Part shown: piece by piece, positions 38,592-46,645 of the stretch | How the letters are laid out: every line of letters begins with the position of its first letter | Numbering within the stretch: position 1 is the stretch's first letter | DNA from: an uncultured Pelagibacteraceae bacterium | GTDB lineage: Bacteria > Pseudomonadota > Alphaproteobacteria > Pelagibacterales > Pelagibacteraceae | DNA length: 64,000 bases | Direction of reading: 5' to 3' | Assembly (NCBI GenBank): GCA_902575095.1 | Contig: CACGPY010000001.1 | Coordinates: forward strand, 132,464-196,463 | Program-made: the position numbers and the translations under genes | Notes under the pieces: generated by a model | Told to the model about the DNA's origin: nothing | What the model saw: only the letters and a program-made list of their open reading frames with translations | Database searches by the model: none

Positions 38592-41036
38592 TTAAGCAAC
38601 TAATTCTTCTGCTTTTTGTAAATCAACCGAAACCAATTGACTTACGCCTTGTTCAGCCATTGTAACACCATAAAGTCTATGCATACGAGACATTGTAAGT
38701 GCATGGTGCGTAATGATTATAAATTTTGTTTTCGTAATTTTTGTTAGTTCATCAAGTAAACCACAAAATCTCGTTACGTTAGCGTCATCTAAAGGCGCAT
38801 CTACCTCATCCAAAACGCATATAGGAGAGGGATTTACTAAAAATACCGCGAAGATTAATGACAAAGCCGTCAAAGCTTGCTCTCCTCCTGATAATAAAGT
38901 GATCGACTGTAATCTTTTTCCTGGTGGCGAAACAAACATTTCTAAACCGGCCTCTAACGGGTCATCGGAGTCAACTAATTCTATTTTTGCATTACCGCCA
39001 TTAAATAATTTTGTATAAACCTCGTAAAATTTTCTATTAACTTTGGTAAAAGCATCTAGAAGTCTTTCCCTTCCTTTTTGATTCAATTCTTCAATACTTG
39101 TTTTTAATTTTACAATTGCTGAATACAGATCTGCTCTGTCATCCTCCATCTTTTTTATTTCTGTTTCATATTTTTTGGTTTCTTCGTCTGCTCTTAGATT
39201 CACTGAACCCAAAGACTCCCTTTGTTTTCTAATTTTTTCAACTTTTTGTGACTGTTCATCTAATGATGGAAGGTTTTCAGGAGAAATTTCGTTTAAATCC
39301 GATTGAGGTAAGATTGAGTCTTCATTTGAAATATTTAATTCACTTTTAACAGAATACAGTAAGTCTTTTTTTCTATTTTCTATTCCTTCGATAGTGGCTT
39401 CGTTTCTAGCTTTATTTTCTTTTAATCCAGATAATTTTATTTGAATTTCTTTAATATTTTGATTGATTGAGTTATATTTTTTTTCAGATTCAATCAGTTC
39501 ATTTTCAATCTCCTCATTTCTTTTTTTTGTATTTTCTAAATTTTGAAGATTTTGACCTTTTGAGGTCGCAATACGTTCAGGGTTTTTTTGATTTTCATTT
39601 AATTCCAAGACTAATTTATTTTTCCTTTCAGTTAATTCAGAAGTCATTTTTTCTGAATTAGAACTCAAGCTCCTCCAATTTTCTAATTCTACATCTATAT
39701 TCTTTATTCTTTCTTTTCTTTTAATAGAGTCACTTTGTATTGATTTATCTTTACCAAATTTTTCTGCATATTCTTCTTGAGATGAAGTTATACTTTTTAC
39801 TAATTCTTTTAATTCTCTGAAAGTTTTTTTTGAAAGTTTTTTGTTATCGTCAATATCTCTCTCAATATTATTAAGCAACTTTTCAAGATCGCTTTGCAAA
39901 TTATCCAATTTAGCTTTAGAATTTTTCAAATCTTTTGAAGAACTTGTTTCGACCGCTATTAAATCTTTTTCAGTTTTTATAAGTTCCGTTTTTTCTTTAG
40001 AAATTCTTTTTTCATTTAAATTAGCATCTATAGAAATGCTTTTCTCCCTCTCTAAGTCTGACGTGACTGTTTTGATTGATTTTTCAAGTTTATCTTGTAA
40101 TGATTTAATACGCGCCTCTTCCTCAACTAAATTTTCCATATCCAAATTCAGTTTTTGTAAACTTGCAGCACTTTCCATTTTTTTATCTCTTAATGGAGAG
40201 AGTTTTGTATTTTCCTCTTCTAAAAGTGTATTGTTGTGATTAAAGTCAATATTAACAGCGCTTATTTCGTCTTCTAACTCACTTAGCTTTTCAATTATTT
40301 TTTTTTTATCTTTTTCTATTTCTCTTATTTTCAAAAAATACAATCCAGCTTCTGCTCTTTTAATGTCCTTAGAGATTTCTTTATATCTAGTTGCCTCCTC
40401 AGCCTGTTTTTTTAAATTATCAAGCTGCTTTTGTTGTTGTTTCTTTAACTCATCCGCTCTTTTAAGATTATTTTCAGCTGCATTAAGTCTAGTTTCTGCT
40501 TCTTGCCTTCTAGCATGAATTCCAGAGATACCTGCAGCTTCTTCAAGTATAGATTTTCTCTCAATAGGTTTCGCAGTAACCAACTGCCCAATTTTTCCTT
40601 GACTGATTAATGAGGGAGAGTGGGCACCTGTAGATAAGTCAGCGAAAAAAGTTTGAACATCCTTGGCTCTTACTTCTTTATCATTAATAAAATATTTTGA
40701 ACCTTTCTCCTTTTCAATTTTCCTCTTTACAGTTATTTCATCAAATTCCCTATATTGAGCAGGACCTTCTTTGTTCAAATTATCTAATAATAAAGTTACT
40801 TCTGAAATATTTTTTGAAGGTCTATTAGAAGTTCCTGAAAAAATAACATCTTCCATTCCAGATCCTCTCATGCTTTTTGCAGAATTTTCTCCCATACACC
40901 ACCTTAATGACTCAACTATATTAGATTTGCCACAACCATTAGGACCAACTATTCCCGTCAATCCCTCTTCAATCAAAAAAGTTGTTTTTTCTGAAAATGA
41001 TTTAAATGCAGTAATGTCTAGTTGTTTAAATTTCAT
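38592..41036 (-). CDS. smc: Chromosome segregation SMC-type ATPase, shortened
   Basis: ABC-type ATPase of chromosome organisation. Walker A GPNGCGKS is at residues 31-38, the signature LLSGGEQ at 714-720, Walker B ICVLDEVDAPLDD at about 735-748. At 814 residues it is about 330 shorter than usual SMC of about 1150. The part between the heads reads as continuous Lys/Glu-rich coiled coil, and I see no globular glycine-rich hinge. The N-terminal MKFKQLDITAFKSFSEKT and the C-terminal head are ordinary SMC, so it is not RecN or RecF. Located in the alphaproteobacterial mutY/DUF721/dsbA/smc block. Confidence 0.9.
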   Translation of the reverse strand: MKFKQLDITAFKSFSEKTTFLIEEGLTGIVGPNGCGKSNIVESLRWCMGENSAKSMRGSGMEDVIFSGTSNRPSKNISEVTLLLDNLNKEGPAQYREFDEITVKRKIEKEKGSKYFINDKEVRAKDVQTFFADLSTGAHSPSLISQGKIGQLVTAKPIERKSILEEAAGISGIHARRQEAETRLNAAENNLKRADELKKQQQKQLDNLKKQAEEATRYKEISKDIKRAEAGLYFLKIREIEKDKKKIIEKLSELEDEISAVNIDFNHNNTLLEEENTKLSPLRDKKMESAASLQKLNLDMENLVEEEARIKSLQDKLEKSIKTVTSDLEREKSISIDANLNEKRISKEKTELIKTEKDLIAVETSSSKDLKNSKAKLDNLQSDLEKLLNNIERDIDDNKKLSKKTFRELKELVKSITSSQEEYAEKFGKDKSIQSDSIKRKERIKNIDVELENWRSLSSNSEKMTSELTERKNKLVLELNENQKNPERIATSKGQNLQNLENTKKRNEEIENELIESEKKYNSINQNIKEIQIKLSGLKENKARNEATIEGIENRKKDLLYSVKSELNISNEDSILPQSDLNEISPENLPSLDEQSQKVEKIRKQRESLGSVNLRADEETKKYETEIKKMEDDRADLYSAIVKLKTSIEELNQKGRERLLDAFTKVNRKFYEVYTKLFNGGNAKIELVDSDDPLEAGLEMFVSPPGKRLQSITLLSGGEQALTALSLIFAVFLVNPSPICVLDEVDAPLDDANVTRFCGLLDELTKITKTKFIIITHHALTMSRMHRLYGVTMAEQGVSQLVSVDLQKAEELVA

Positions 41037-41627
41037 TTATAAATTTTTATCAATAATTTTTTTAAAAGTTTTAAAATCTAATTTATTTGTATATTTTTTT
41101 TCATTTACTATTATTGTAGGCGTAGAATCGATTTTATATTTTTTTTGTGCTTCTATTCTTTGATTAAGTATTTCATCTTGAACTTTACTATCACTTAAGC
41201 ATGTATTCATTTTTTCCTCGGTTAAATCAAAGCCCATACCAATTTGTTTAATTAACAAATTAATTTTATTTATGTCTGAACCAATTGCCCAAGTTTTTTG
41301 TCTATTATAAATTTCTTCCAATAATTCAAATTTTTTTTTATTATCGCTTTGACATCTTATAACAACTTCAGCATTTAATGCTGCTAAATCCAATGGAAAG
41401 GCATGATGTTCAAATTTTACCAACCCTTTATCAATATAATTTTTTTTCAAATCGTTAAAAACAGACTTATGGAAAGTTGCGCAGTGAGGACAAGTTAGGG
41501 AAGAAAAAACTTTTACTGTTACTTTAGCATTTTTACTTCCAATACTTAATATTTTGCTTTCAGCTAGAGTAGCGAATGAGAAAAATAGACAAAAAAATAT
41601 TAGAAAAAATTTATTTATTTCTTTCAT
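41037..41627 (-). CDS. DsbA-family thioredoxin-fold protein
   Basis: A 196-residue secreted protein: signal peptide of about 22 residues, then FSSLTCPHCATFH with the redox motif C46-P-H-C49 and, near the end, KYKIDSTPTIIVN with the cis-proline. This fits periplasmic thiol oxidases or isomerases of the DsbA/DsbG type that lie next to smc in many alphaproteobacteria. It overlaps the DUF721 gene by 17 bp. The substrates are unknown. Confidence 0.88.
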   Translation of the reverse strand: MKEINKFFLIFFCLFFSFATLAESKILSIGSKNAKVTVKVFSSLTCPHCATFHKSVFNDLKKNYIDKGLVKFEHHAFPLDLAALNAEVVIRCQSDNKKKFELLEEIYNRQKTWAIGSDINKINLLIKQIGMGFDLTEEKMNTCLSDSKVQDEILNQRIEAQKKYKIDSTPTIIVNEKKYTNKLDFKTFKKIIDKNL

Positions 41628-42096
41628 TGAATGCCTTTAAAAAATTGTTGAGAGAACTTTTTAGTTCATTATCAGTTATTTTATCCATTTTTTTTTCTAT
41701 TTTAGAAAAGTTTTTGATTTCTGGAAAAACTTTTTTTTTAGTATCAATAGTATCTTGTACTATTTTCAATGTAACTTGACTAATACAATTATATCCAAAA
41801 AAACTGTTTATTTTATCCATTATCTCTTTTTTTTCGTATTCGACTTCAAGCTCTTTCCCGTGCACTACACTTAAAACTAAATTACCATCTTTCATTTCTT
41901 TTCCCATTTTTACAGTTAAAGGGTAACATGCGTTTGATATTTTTTTACTCACCATTTTTGTCCAATTGTCTATGATATTAGAATAATTGTATCCACCTTT
42001 TCGAAGATGCTTTTTAAGCGTTTTTGGAATTGAACTTGAAAACGGACGAAGTCCTTGTATGTACGTATGAGTTTTATTATTATTTTTATTATGCAT
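41611..42096 (-). CDS. DUF721 (DciA-like) protein
   Basis: A 161-residue protein with the DUF721 core: IIDNWTKMVSKKISNACYPL (about residues 41-60), then the beta-rich GNLVLSVVHGKELEVEYEKKEI. The family includes DciA, which loads the replicative helicase in most bacteria; that role is inferred for this member. The C-terminal part is Lys-rich. Its ATG lies at the complement of 42094-42096, immediately against the divergent mutY ATG. Confidence 0.7.
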   Translation of the reverse strand: MHNKNNNKTHTYIQGLRPFSSSIPKTLKKHLRKGGYNYSNIIDNWTKMVSKKISNACYPLTVKMGKEMKDGNLVLSVVHGKELEVEYEKKEIMDKINSFFGYNCISQVTLKIVQDTIDTKKKVFPEIKNFSKIEKKMDKITDNELKSSLNNFLKAFNERNK

Positions 42097-43092
42097 TTAA
42101 ATGCAACATTATCAAAAAATATTCTAGCTTGGTATGATAATAGCAAACGAATTTTGCCTTGGCGTGTTAGCAAAAAATCACCTAAAAAGCTTTATTACAG
42201 ACTATTAAGCGAATTTATGCTTCAACAAACGCAAGTTAAAACAGTCATTCCTTATTTTAAAAAATTTACGAAAAAATACAAGTCACTAGAGTCCCTATCA
42301 AAAGCAAATGAAACTCAAATTTTAAAAATGTGGGAAGGTTTAGGTTATTACAGAAGGGCTAGAAATTTGCTCGCATCAGCTAAATTATTAATAAAAGAGC
42401 ATAATTCAAAACTTCCAAATACTTTAAAAGAAATAAAAAAATTACCAGGGGTTGGAGACTATACTGCTAATGCGCTGATAGGTTTTATTCATAATTATCC
42501 AACAATAGCTTTAGATGGTAATGTAAAAAGAGTATTCGCAAGATATCTTAATAAAAAAGAGTCTAAGATAAATTTTGAAAAGTTAATTGATTCCAATAAA
42601 AAAAATCTTTTCATTACAAAAAGAAACTCTGATTTTGTTGAAGCATTAATGGAATTTGGAGCTTTAATTTGTAAGCCAAAAGACCCAAAATGTAGTCAAT
42701 GCTGTTTGAATAAAAGTTGCAGATATTTAAAATCATCTAATAAGATTGAAACTAATAAAAGAAAAAAAACGAAAGTTATGAACTATAATATTTTTTGTTA
42801 CGTGAGTAAAAAAAGACAAATAGCTTTGACAAAAGAGAATGAGATAAAATTTCTAAAAAATTTTAATCTACCATTAATAAAAGAAATGAAAAATAACCCT
42901 GTAAATAAAGATTGGAAATTTTTAAAAAATTATAAAAATTCAATTTCAAACTTAAGTCTTAATATAAATTTATATTATAAATTTTCAAATAAGATTCCAA
43001 AATCATATAATTGGTATTCTTTAAATAACAATAAAGAATTTATTCCTAGTTTTACCAAAAGAATATTTAATCAACTTTCAACTTTATTCTAA
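42091..43092 (+). CDS. mutY: A/G-specific adenine DNA glycosylase
   Basis: Removes adenine mispaired with 8-oxoguanine. Catalytic E41 in SEFMLQQTQVK, helix-hairpin-helix LPGVGDYTANAL (about 118-129), catalytic D142 in ALDGNVKRVFAR, and a perfect [4Fe-4S] loop: C194-x6-C201-x2-C204-x5-C210. The C-terminal 8-oxoG recognition domain is short and diverged. The start at ATG 42091 gives an ordinary N-terminus; the frame also has upstream ATGs at 42055 and 42067. It directly abuts the DUF721 start on the other strand. Confidence 0.94.
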   Translation: MHLNATLSKNILAWYDNSKRILPWRVSKKSPKKLYYRLLSEFMLQQTQVKTVIPYFKKFTKKYKSLESLSKANETQILKMWEGLGYYRRARNLLASAKLLIKEHNSKLPNTLKEIKKLPGVGDYTANALIGFIHNYPTIALDGNVKRVFARYLNKKESKINFEKLIDSNKKNLFITKRNSDFVEALMEFGALICKPKDPKCSQCCLNKSCRYLKSSNKIETNKRKKTKVMNYNIFCYVSKKRQIALTKENEIKFLKNFNLPLIKEMKNNPVNKDWKFLKNYKNSISNLSLNINLYYKFSNKIPKSYNWYSLNNNKEFIPSFTKRIFNQLSTLF

Positions 43093-44225
43093 TGAAAAAA
43101 AAAATTGCAATAATTGGCGCTGGTATAGCAGGATTAACTCTAGCAAATTTAATTAAAAAATATACAGATCATGAATTTATGGTTTACGAAAGAGAAGAAA
43201 GCTTATCTCTTGAGGAGGGCTACGGTATTCAATTAGCAACGAACAGTATAAAAATATTAAACCAAATAAATTTTGATAAAATTAACAAAGAAAAAATTTT
43301 TCACCCAAAAACAATAGATTTTTATAATATACAAAATGAAAAAATATGTGATTTAAATTTATCTAAGTTTAATAGTCCTGATGCAAAATATACAACGCTT
43401 CAAAGATCTACTTTAATCGAATTTTTGAAAGAGGAAATTTACACACAGCATTTAAGATTTGGAAAAAAAATAAAAGAGGTATCTGAACTAAAAGATAAAG
43501 TTCTTATCAAATTTGATGACAATACAAATGATCTAGTAGACTTCGTTATTGCTGCTGATGGAATATTCTCAAATACCAGGTCATTTTTTGAAATAAAAAA
43601 AGTTGAACCAAAATTTAAAAAAGCTATTGCAGCAAGAATAATATTAAATTCAAAATCTGAATTAGATATAAATGAAGAAAATATAAGTTTAATGCTAGGT
43701 AGTAACAGTCATATTGCTCTTTATCCGATAAATGAAAAAAAAGAACTTAATATGGTTTGCATAATGAGATGTAAAAAATATGATCCAGATAATACTAAGC
43801 AGTTAGTCCAAGAAATAGTTTTAAAACAAAATCCAAAATTAAAAAATGTATTCGAGAATGAAATAAAAACATGGCCTTTATATTTTACTCCAAAAATTAT
43901 TCCTTCTTCTAATAAAAAGGTATTTTATATTGGGGATGCTTTTAATGGGTTTTTGCCAACACTCGCACAAGGTGCTGGACAATCTATAGAAAGTGCTTTT
44001 GAAATATTTAATTTATTAAAAAATGATAAGCTTGATAAAGAAAATAATTATTTTGAAATTAGATCAAAAAGAGCAAAAATTATTAGAAGTAGATCAAATT
44101 TTAATTTCTTCGCATTTCACTTTTCAAGCAAAATTACGCAAAATATAAGAAATCTATTTTTAAAGTTTTTGGTAAAACGTAGATTTTTTGTAAAAAGATA
44201 CTTAGGTAAAGTTTACAAGAATTAG
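43092..44225 (+). CDS. FAD-dependent monooxygenase
   Basis: Aromatic-ring hydroxylase-type flavoprotein of 377 residues. FAD motif IAIIGAGIAGLTLANLI at the N-terminus, the middle DFVIAADGIFSNTR (DG motif), and GDAFNGFLPTLAQGAGQSIE near residue 282. It resembles both UbiH/Coq6 hydroxylases and salicylate-type monooxygenases; a role in ubiquinone synthesis is possible but not shown. It overlaps mutY by one base and shares its stop region (TTAG) with the convergent ccrM. Confidence 0.8.
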   Translation: MKKKIAIIGAGIAGLTLANLIKKYTDHEFMVYEREESLSLEEGYGIQLATNSIKILNQINFDKINKEKIFHPKTIDFYNIQNEKICDLNLSKFNSPDAKYTTLQRSTLIEFLKEEIYTQHLRFGKKIKEVSELKDKVLIKFDDNTNDLVDFVIAADGIFSNTRSFFEIKKVEPKFKKAIAARIILNSKSELDINEENISLMLGSNSHIALYPINEKKELNMVCIMRCKKYDPDNTKQLVQEIVLKQNPKLKNVFENEIKTWPLYFTPKIIPSSNKKVFYIGDAFNGFLPTLAQGAGQSIESAFEIFNLLKNDKLDKENNYFEIRSKRAKIIRSRSNFNFFAFHFSSKITQNIRNLFLKFLVKRRFFVKRYLGKVYKN

Positions 44226-45295
44226 GCTTTAGTTTCAGTGATAAATTTTTGTCTTAAACTATCAATTACAACAGTGGATCCATTAATATTACAATGCCAA
44301 TAAGTCCAACCATTATAGCTTTCAGCTCCCATAATTCTTGCTGCTACTTTGTGAATAGAACCTTCAGACTCTTTATACTTAATACTTCCATCAGCCTTAA
44401 TTTTAGCATTAATCTTCTTCTTCGGATCAAATAGGGTAGTACCAGGCTTCAATATTCCTAGTTCCACAAGAGAACCAAAAGGTATTCTTGGTTTTGATTT
44501 ATTGTTTTCAACAGTATCCAAATATTCATCCTCAATTACCTTAGTTTTTTTTATTCGTTCATTAGCAGCTTTAAAATACTTTTTATCTCTTTCTATTCCA
44601 AAATATTTTCTACCTAATTTTTTAGCAACCACTGCTGTTGTTCCAGTACCTAAAAATGGATCAAAGATGGCATCACCTTTATTTGTAGTAGCTAAAATAA
44701 TTCTATGTAAAAGCGCTTCAGGTTTTTGTGTAGAATGAATTTTTTTTCCGTTTTTCTTTAGTCTCTCTTTTCCATTGCAAATAGGCAATGACCAGTCAGA
44801 TCTCATCTGTAAGTCATCATTTAAACATTTTAAAGATTGATAATTAAATGTGTATTTTGATTTCTTATTTTTTGAAGCCCAGATAAGAGTTTCATGTGCA
44901 TTCGTAAATCGTGTACCTCTAAAATTTGGCATAGGATTATTTTTTCTCCAGATGACATCGTTTAGTAGCCAATAATCTAAATTTTGCAAGTGATAACCTA
45001 AGCGAAAAATATTATGATAAGATCCTATTACCCAAATACTTCCATTATCTTTTAGAATTCTTTTACATTCATTAAGCCAAGTGATGCAGAATTCATCGTA
45101 ATGTTTGAAAGTATTAAATTGATCCCACTTATCATTTACTCCATTCACTTTGCTTGCATCAGGTCGAGTTAATTTTTCACCAATCTGCATATTGTAAGGA
45201 GGGTCAGCAAAAACTAAATCAAAGGACTTACTAGGAATTTTTTTTATTTCCTTTAAACAATTACCATTAACAATTTGATCAAAAAATTTTGACAT
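44222..45295 (-). CDS. ccrM: Cell-cycle adenine DNA methyltransferase CcrM (GANTC)
   Basis: Beta-class N6-adenine methylase. DPPY is at residues 31-34 (FADPPYNMQIG), followed by the specificity region and then DPFLGTGTTAVVAKKLGRKYFG, the SAM-binding FxGxG. The C-terminal 80 residues (PFGSLVELGILKPGTTLFD to the end) form the RAMA domain typical of CcrM. Length 357. ATG 45295 is chosen over an upstream TTG. There is no partner endonuclease, so it is a solitary regulatory methylase. Two GANTC sites lie just upstream. Confidence 0.94.
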   Translation of the reverse strand: MSKFFDQIVNGNCLKEIKKIPSKSFDLVFADPPYNMQIGEKLTRPDASKVNGVNDKWDQFNTFKHYDEFCITWLNECKRILKDNGSIWVIGSYHNIFRLGYHLQNLDYWLLNDVIWRKNNPMPNFRGTRFTNAHETLIWASKNKKSKYTFNYQSLKCLNDDLQMRSDWSLPICNGKERLKKNGKKIHSTQKPEALLHRIILATTNKGDAIFDPFLGTGTTAVVAKKLGRKYFGIERDKKYFKAANERIKKTKVIEDEYLDTVENNKSKPRIPFGSLVELGILKPGTTLFDPKKKINAKIKADGSIKYKESEGSIHKVAARIMGAESYNGWTYWHCNINGSTVVIDSLRQKFITETKA

Positions 45296-45306
45296 TTTTA
45301 AATTCA

Positions 45307-45354
45307 ACCCTAAATTGAATCTAGGGTCAAACGTTTTTGATTAAAAAATGAGTC
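45307..45354 (-). promoter_or_regulatory. ccrM upstream region with two GANTC sites and a palindrome
   Basis: The 77 bp between rnhB and ccrM contain GAATC (45317-45321) and GAGTC (45350-45354), both GANTC targets of CcrM. The first sits in the spacer of a 6-bp inverted repeat, ACCCTA (45307-45312) and TAGGGT (45322-45327), 9 bases apart. This would suit methylation-sensitive control of ccrM by its own product, as known from Caulobacter. The sites are seen directly; the control is inferred. No convincing -10 element was identified. Confidence 0.5.
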
Positions 45355-45372
45355 TTATTGTGTTTGATGTTC

Positions 45373-45945
45373 TTAGTTAGACAATATCTTGTGTACGGGT
45401 TTAAAACCTTTTCTATGATGCGTGGTGATACCAAATTTTTTTAAACCTTCTAAATGAGCCCTAGTTCCATAACCAAAATTACTCTCCCAAGAATAATTTG
45501 AAAATTTATTAGCAAGTTTAATCATGAGATTGTCTCTATAAACTTTTGCGATAATAGAAGCCGCGCTAATTACTTTTATTTTTTCATCACCGTTAATAAT
45601 AGTTTTATAATTTTTCAGTCCACTTGGTGCAAAATTCCCATCTATCAATGTCAAGTCAGGTTTTATAGTAAGTTGATCCAAAGCTCTCTTCATTGAAAGT
45701 AATGAAGCTTGTAGGATATTCAAACTTAAAATTTCATCTACAGATGCTGAACCTATGGCATAAAAAGAATGAGATTTAATATGATCTGAAATTTCTTGTC
45801 TCTTTTTAAAACTTATTTTTTTGGAGTCTTTGAGAAGTTTCAAGTTAATACTCTCTTTTAATATTACAGCTGCTGAAACCACTGGACCTGCAAGACATCC
45901 TCTGCCAACTTCATCAACTCCTGCAGTAATCATTTTTTTTTTCAA
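45373..45945 (-). CDS. rnhB: Ribonuclease HII
   Basis: Removes ribonucleotides from DNA. The signature AGVDEVGRGCLAGPVVSAAVIL holds catalytic D11 and E12; ISAASIIAKVYRD and GYGTRAHLEGLKKFGITTHHR near the end are conserved. Length 190. Placed beside ccrM, as in many alphaproteobacteria, and 5 bp after the uracil-DNA glycosylase gene. Confidence 0.96.
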   Translation of the reverse strand: MKKKMITAGVDEVGRGCLAGPVVSAAVILKESINLKLLKDSKKISFKKRQEISDHIKSHSFYAIGSASVDEILSLNILQASLLSMKRALDQLTIKPDLTLIDGNFAPSGLKNYKTIINGDEKIKVISAASIIAKVYRDNLMIKLANKFSNYSWESNFGYGTRAHLEGLKKFGITTHHRKGFKPVHKILSN

Positions 45946-45950
45946 TTCAA

Positions 45951-46637
45951 TTAAATTTTTTTATCTCTTATCATCTTTAGGTCTATCCAAGCCATTTTCT
46001 TTTGTGCAGGCTGCCTTATTAAAAAAGCAGGATGAAATGTGACAATCACGGATGTTTTGCAATTACCAAATTTTTTTTCAATCCATTTACCTCTCATTTT
46101 AGATATAACAACTTCATTGCCTATTAATGCATTCATAGCTGTGCTGCCAAGCAAAACAACAATTTTTGGATCAATAATTTCAATATGTTTAGTAATAAAT
46201 GGTAAATATCTTTTTATCTCCTCATCTGTTGGCCTTCTATTTTCAGGCGGGCGATAATTAATAATGTTAGATATATACACTTTTTTTCGATCTAAATCGA
46301 TTGCAGCTAGCATTTTATCAAGTAATAATCCAGCACGACCAACAAAAGGCAAACCTTCTTCATCTTCATTAGCTCCAGGGGCCTCGCCAATAAACATTAT
46401 TTTAGACTTAGGATTGCCGTCACCAAACACCATATTTGTTGCACAATCCTTTAGGCTACAGTTTTTAATTTTTTGAATTGATTTCTTTAATCTTTCTAAA
46501 TTATCAGCTTTATCATCAGATATTTCATAACTAACCTTTTTATACCTATTGATTGCTTTATTATTGTAAATTAAATTATAATTAATGAATTTAAAGTATC
46601 GTATTAATTTTATCGGATTAGTATTTTTTTTAATCAT
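45951..46637 (-). CDS. Uracil-DNA glycosylase, type 4/5 superfamily
   Basis: Removes uracil from DNA. Motif A, GEAPGANEDEEGLPFVGRAG, is at residues 84-103, and TFHPAFLIRQPAQKK is the C-terminal motif with the leucine-loop His. NCSLKDCATNMVFGDGNP is the N-terminal conserved block. Family 4 members usually carry four Cys for a [4Fe-4S] cluster, but at the positions expected for the third and fourth I read Tyr (INYRPPENRRP, Y128; IKRYLPFI, Y144). So the cluster may be absent. The start is the most upstream ATG and is uncertain. Confidence 0.85.
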   Translation of the reverse strand: MIKKNTNPIKLIRYFKFINYNLIYNNKAINRYKKVSYEISDDKADNLERLKKSIQKIKNCSLKDCATNMVFGDGNPKSKIMFIGEAPGANEDEEGLPFVGRAGLLLDKMLAAIDLDRKKVYISNIINYRPPENRRPTDEEIKRYLPFITKHIEIIDPKIVVLLGSTAMNALIGNEVVISKMRGKWIEKKFGNCKTSVIVTFHPAFLIRQPAQKKMAWIDLKMIRDKKI

Positions 46638-46645
46638 CTATTGTA

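Noticed and set aside
44222-45295. Methylase as part of a restriction-modification system
   Set aside because: No endonuclease or specificity gene is next to it, and the C-terminal RAMA domain and neighbours fit solitary CcrM.
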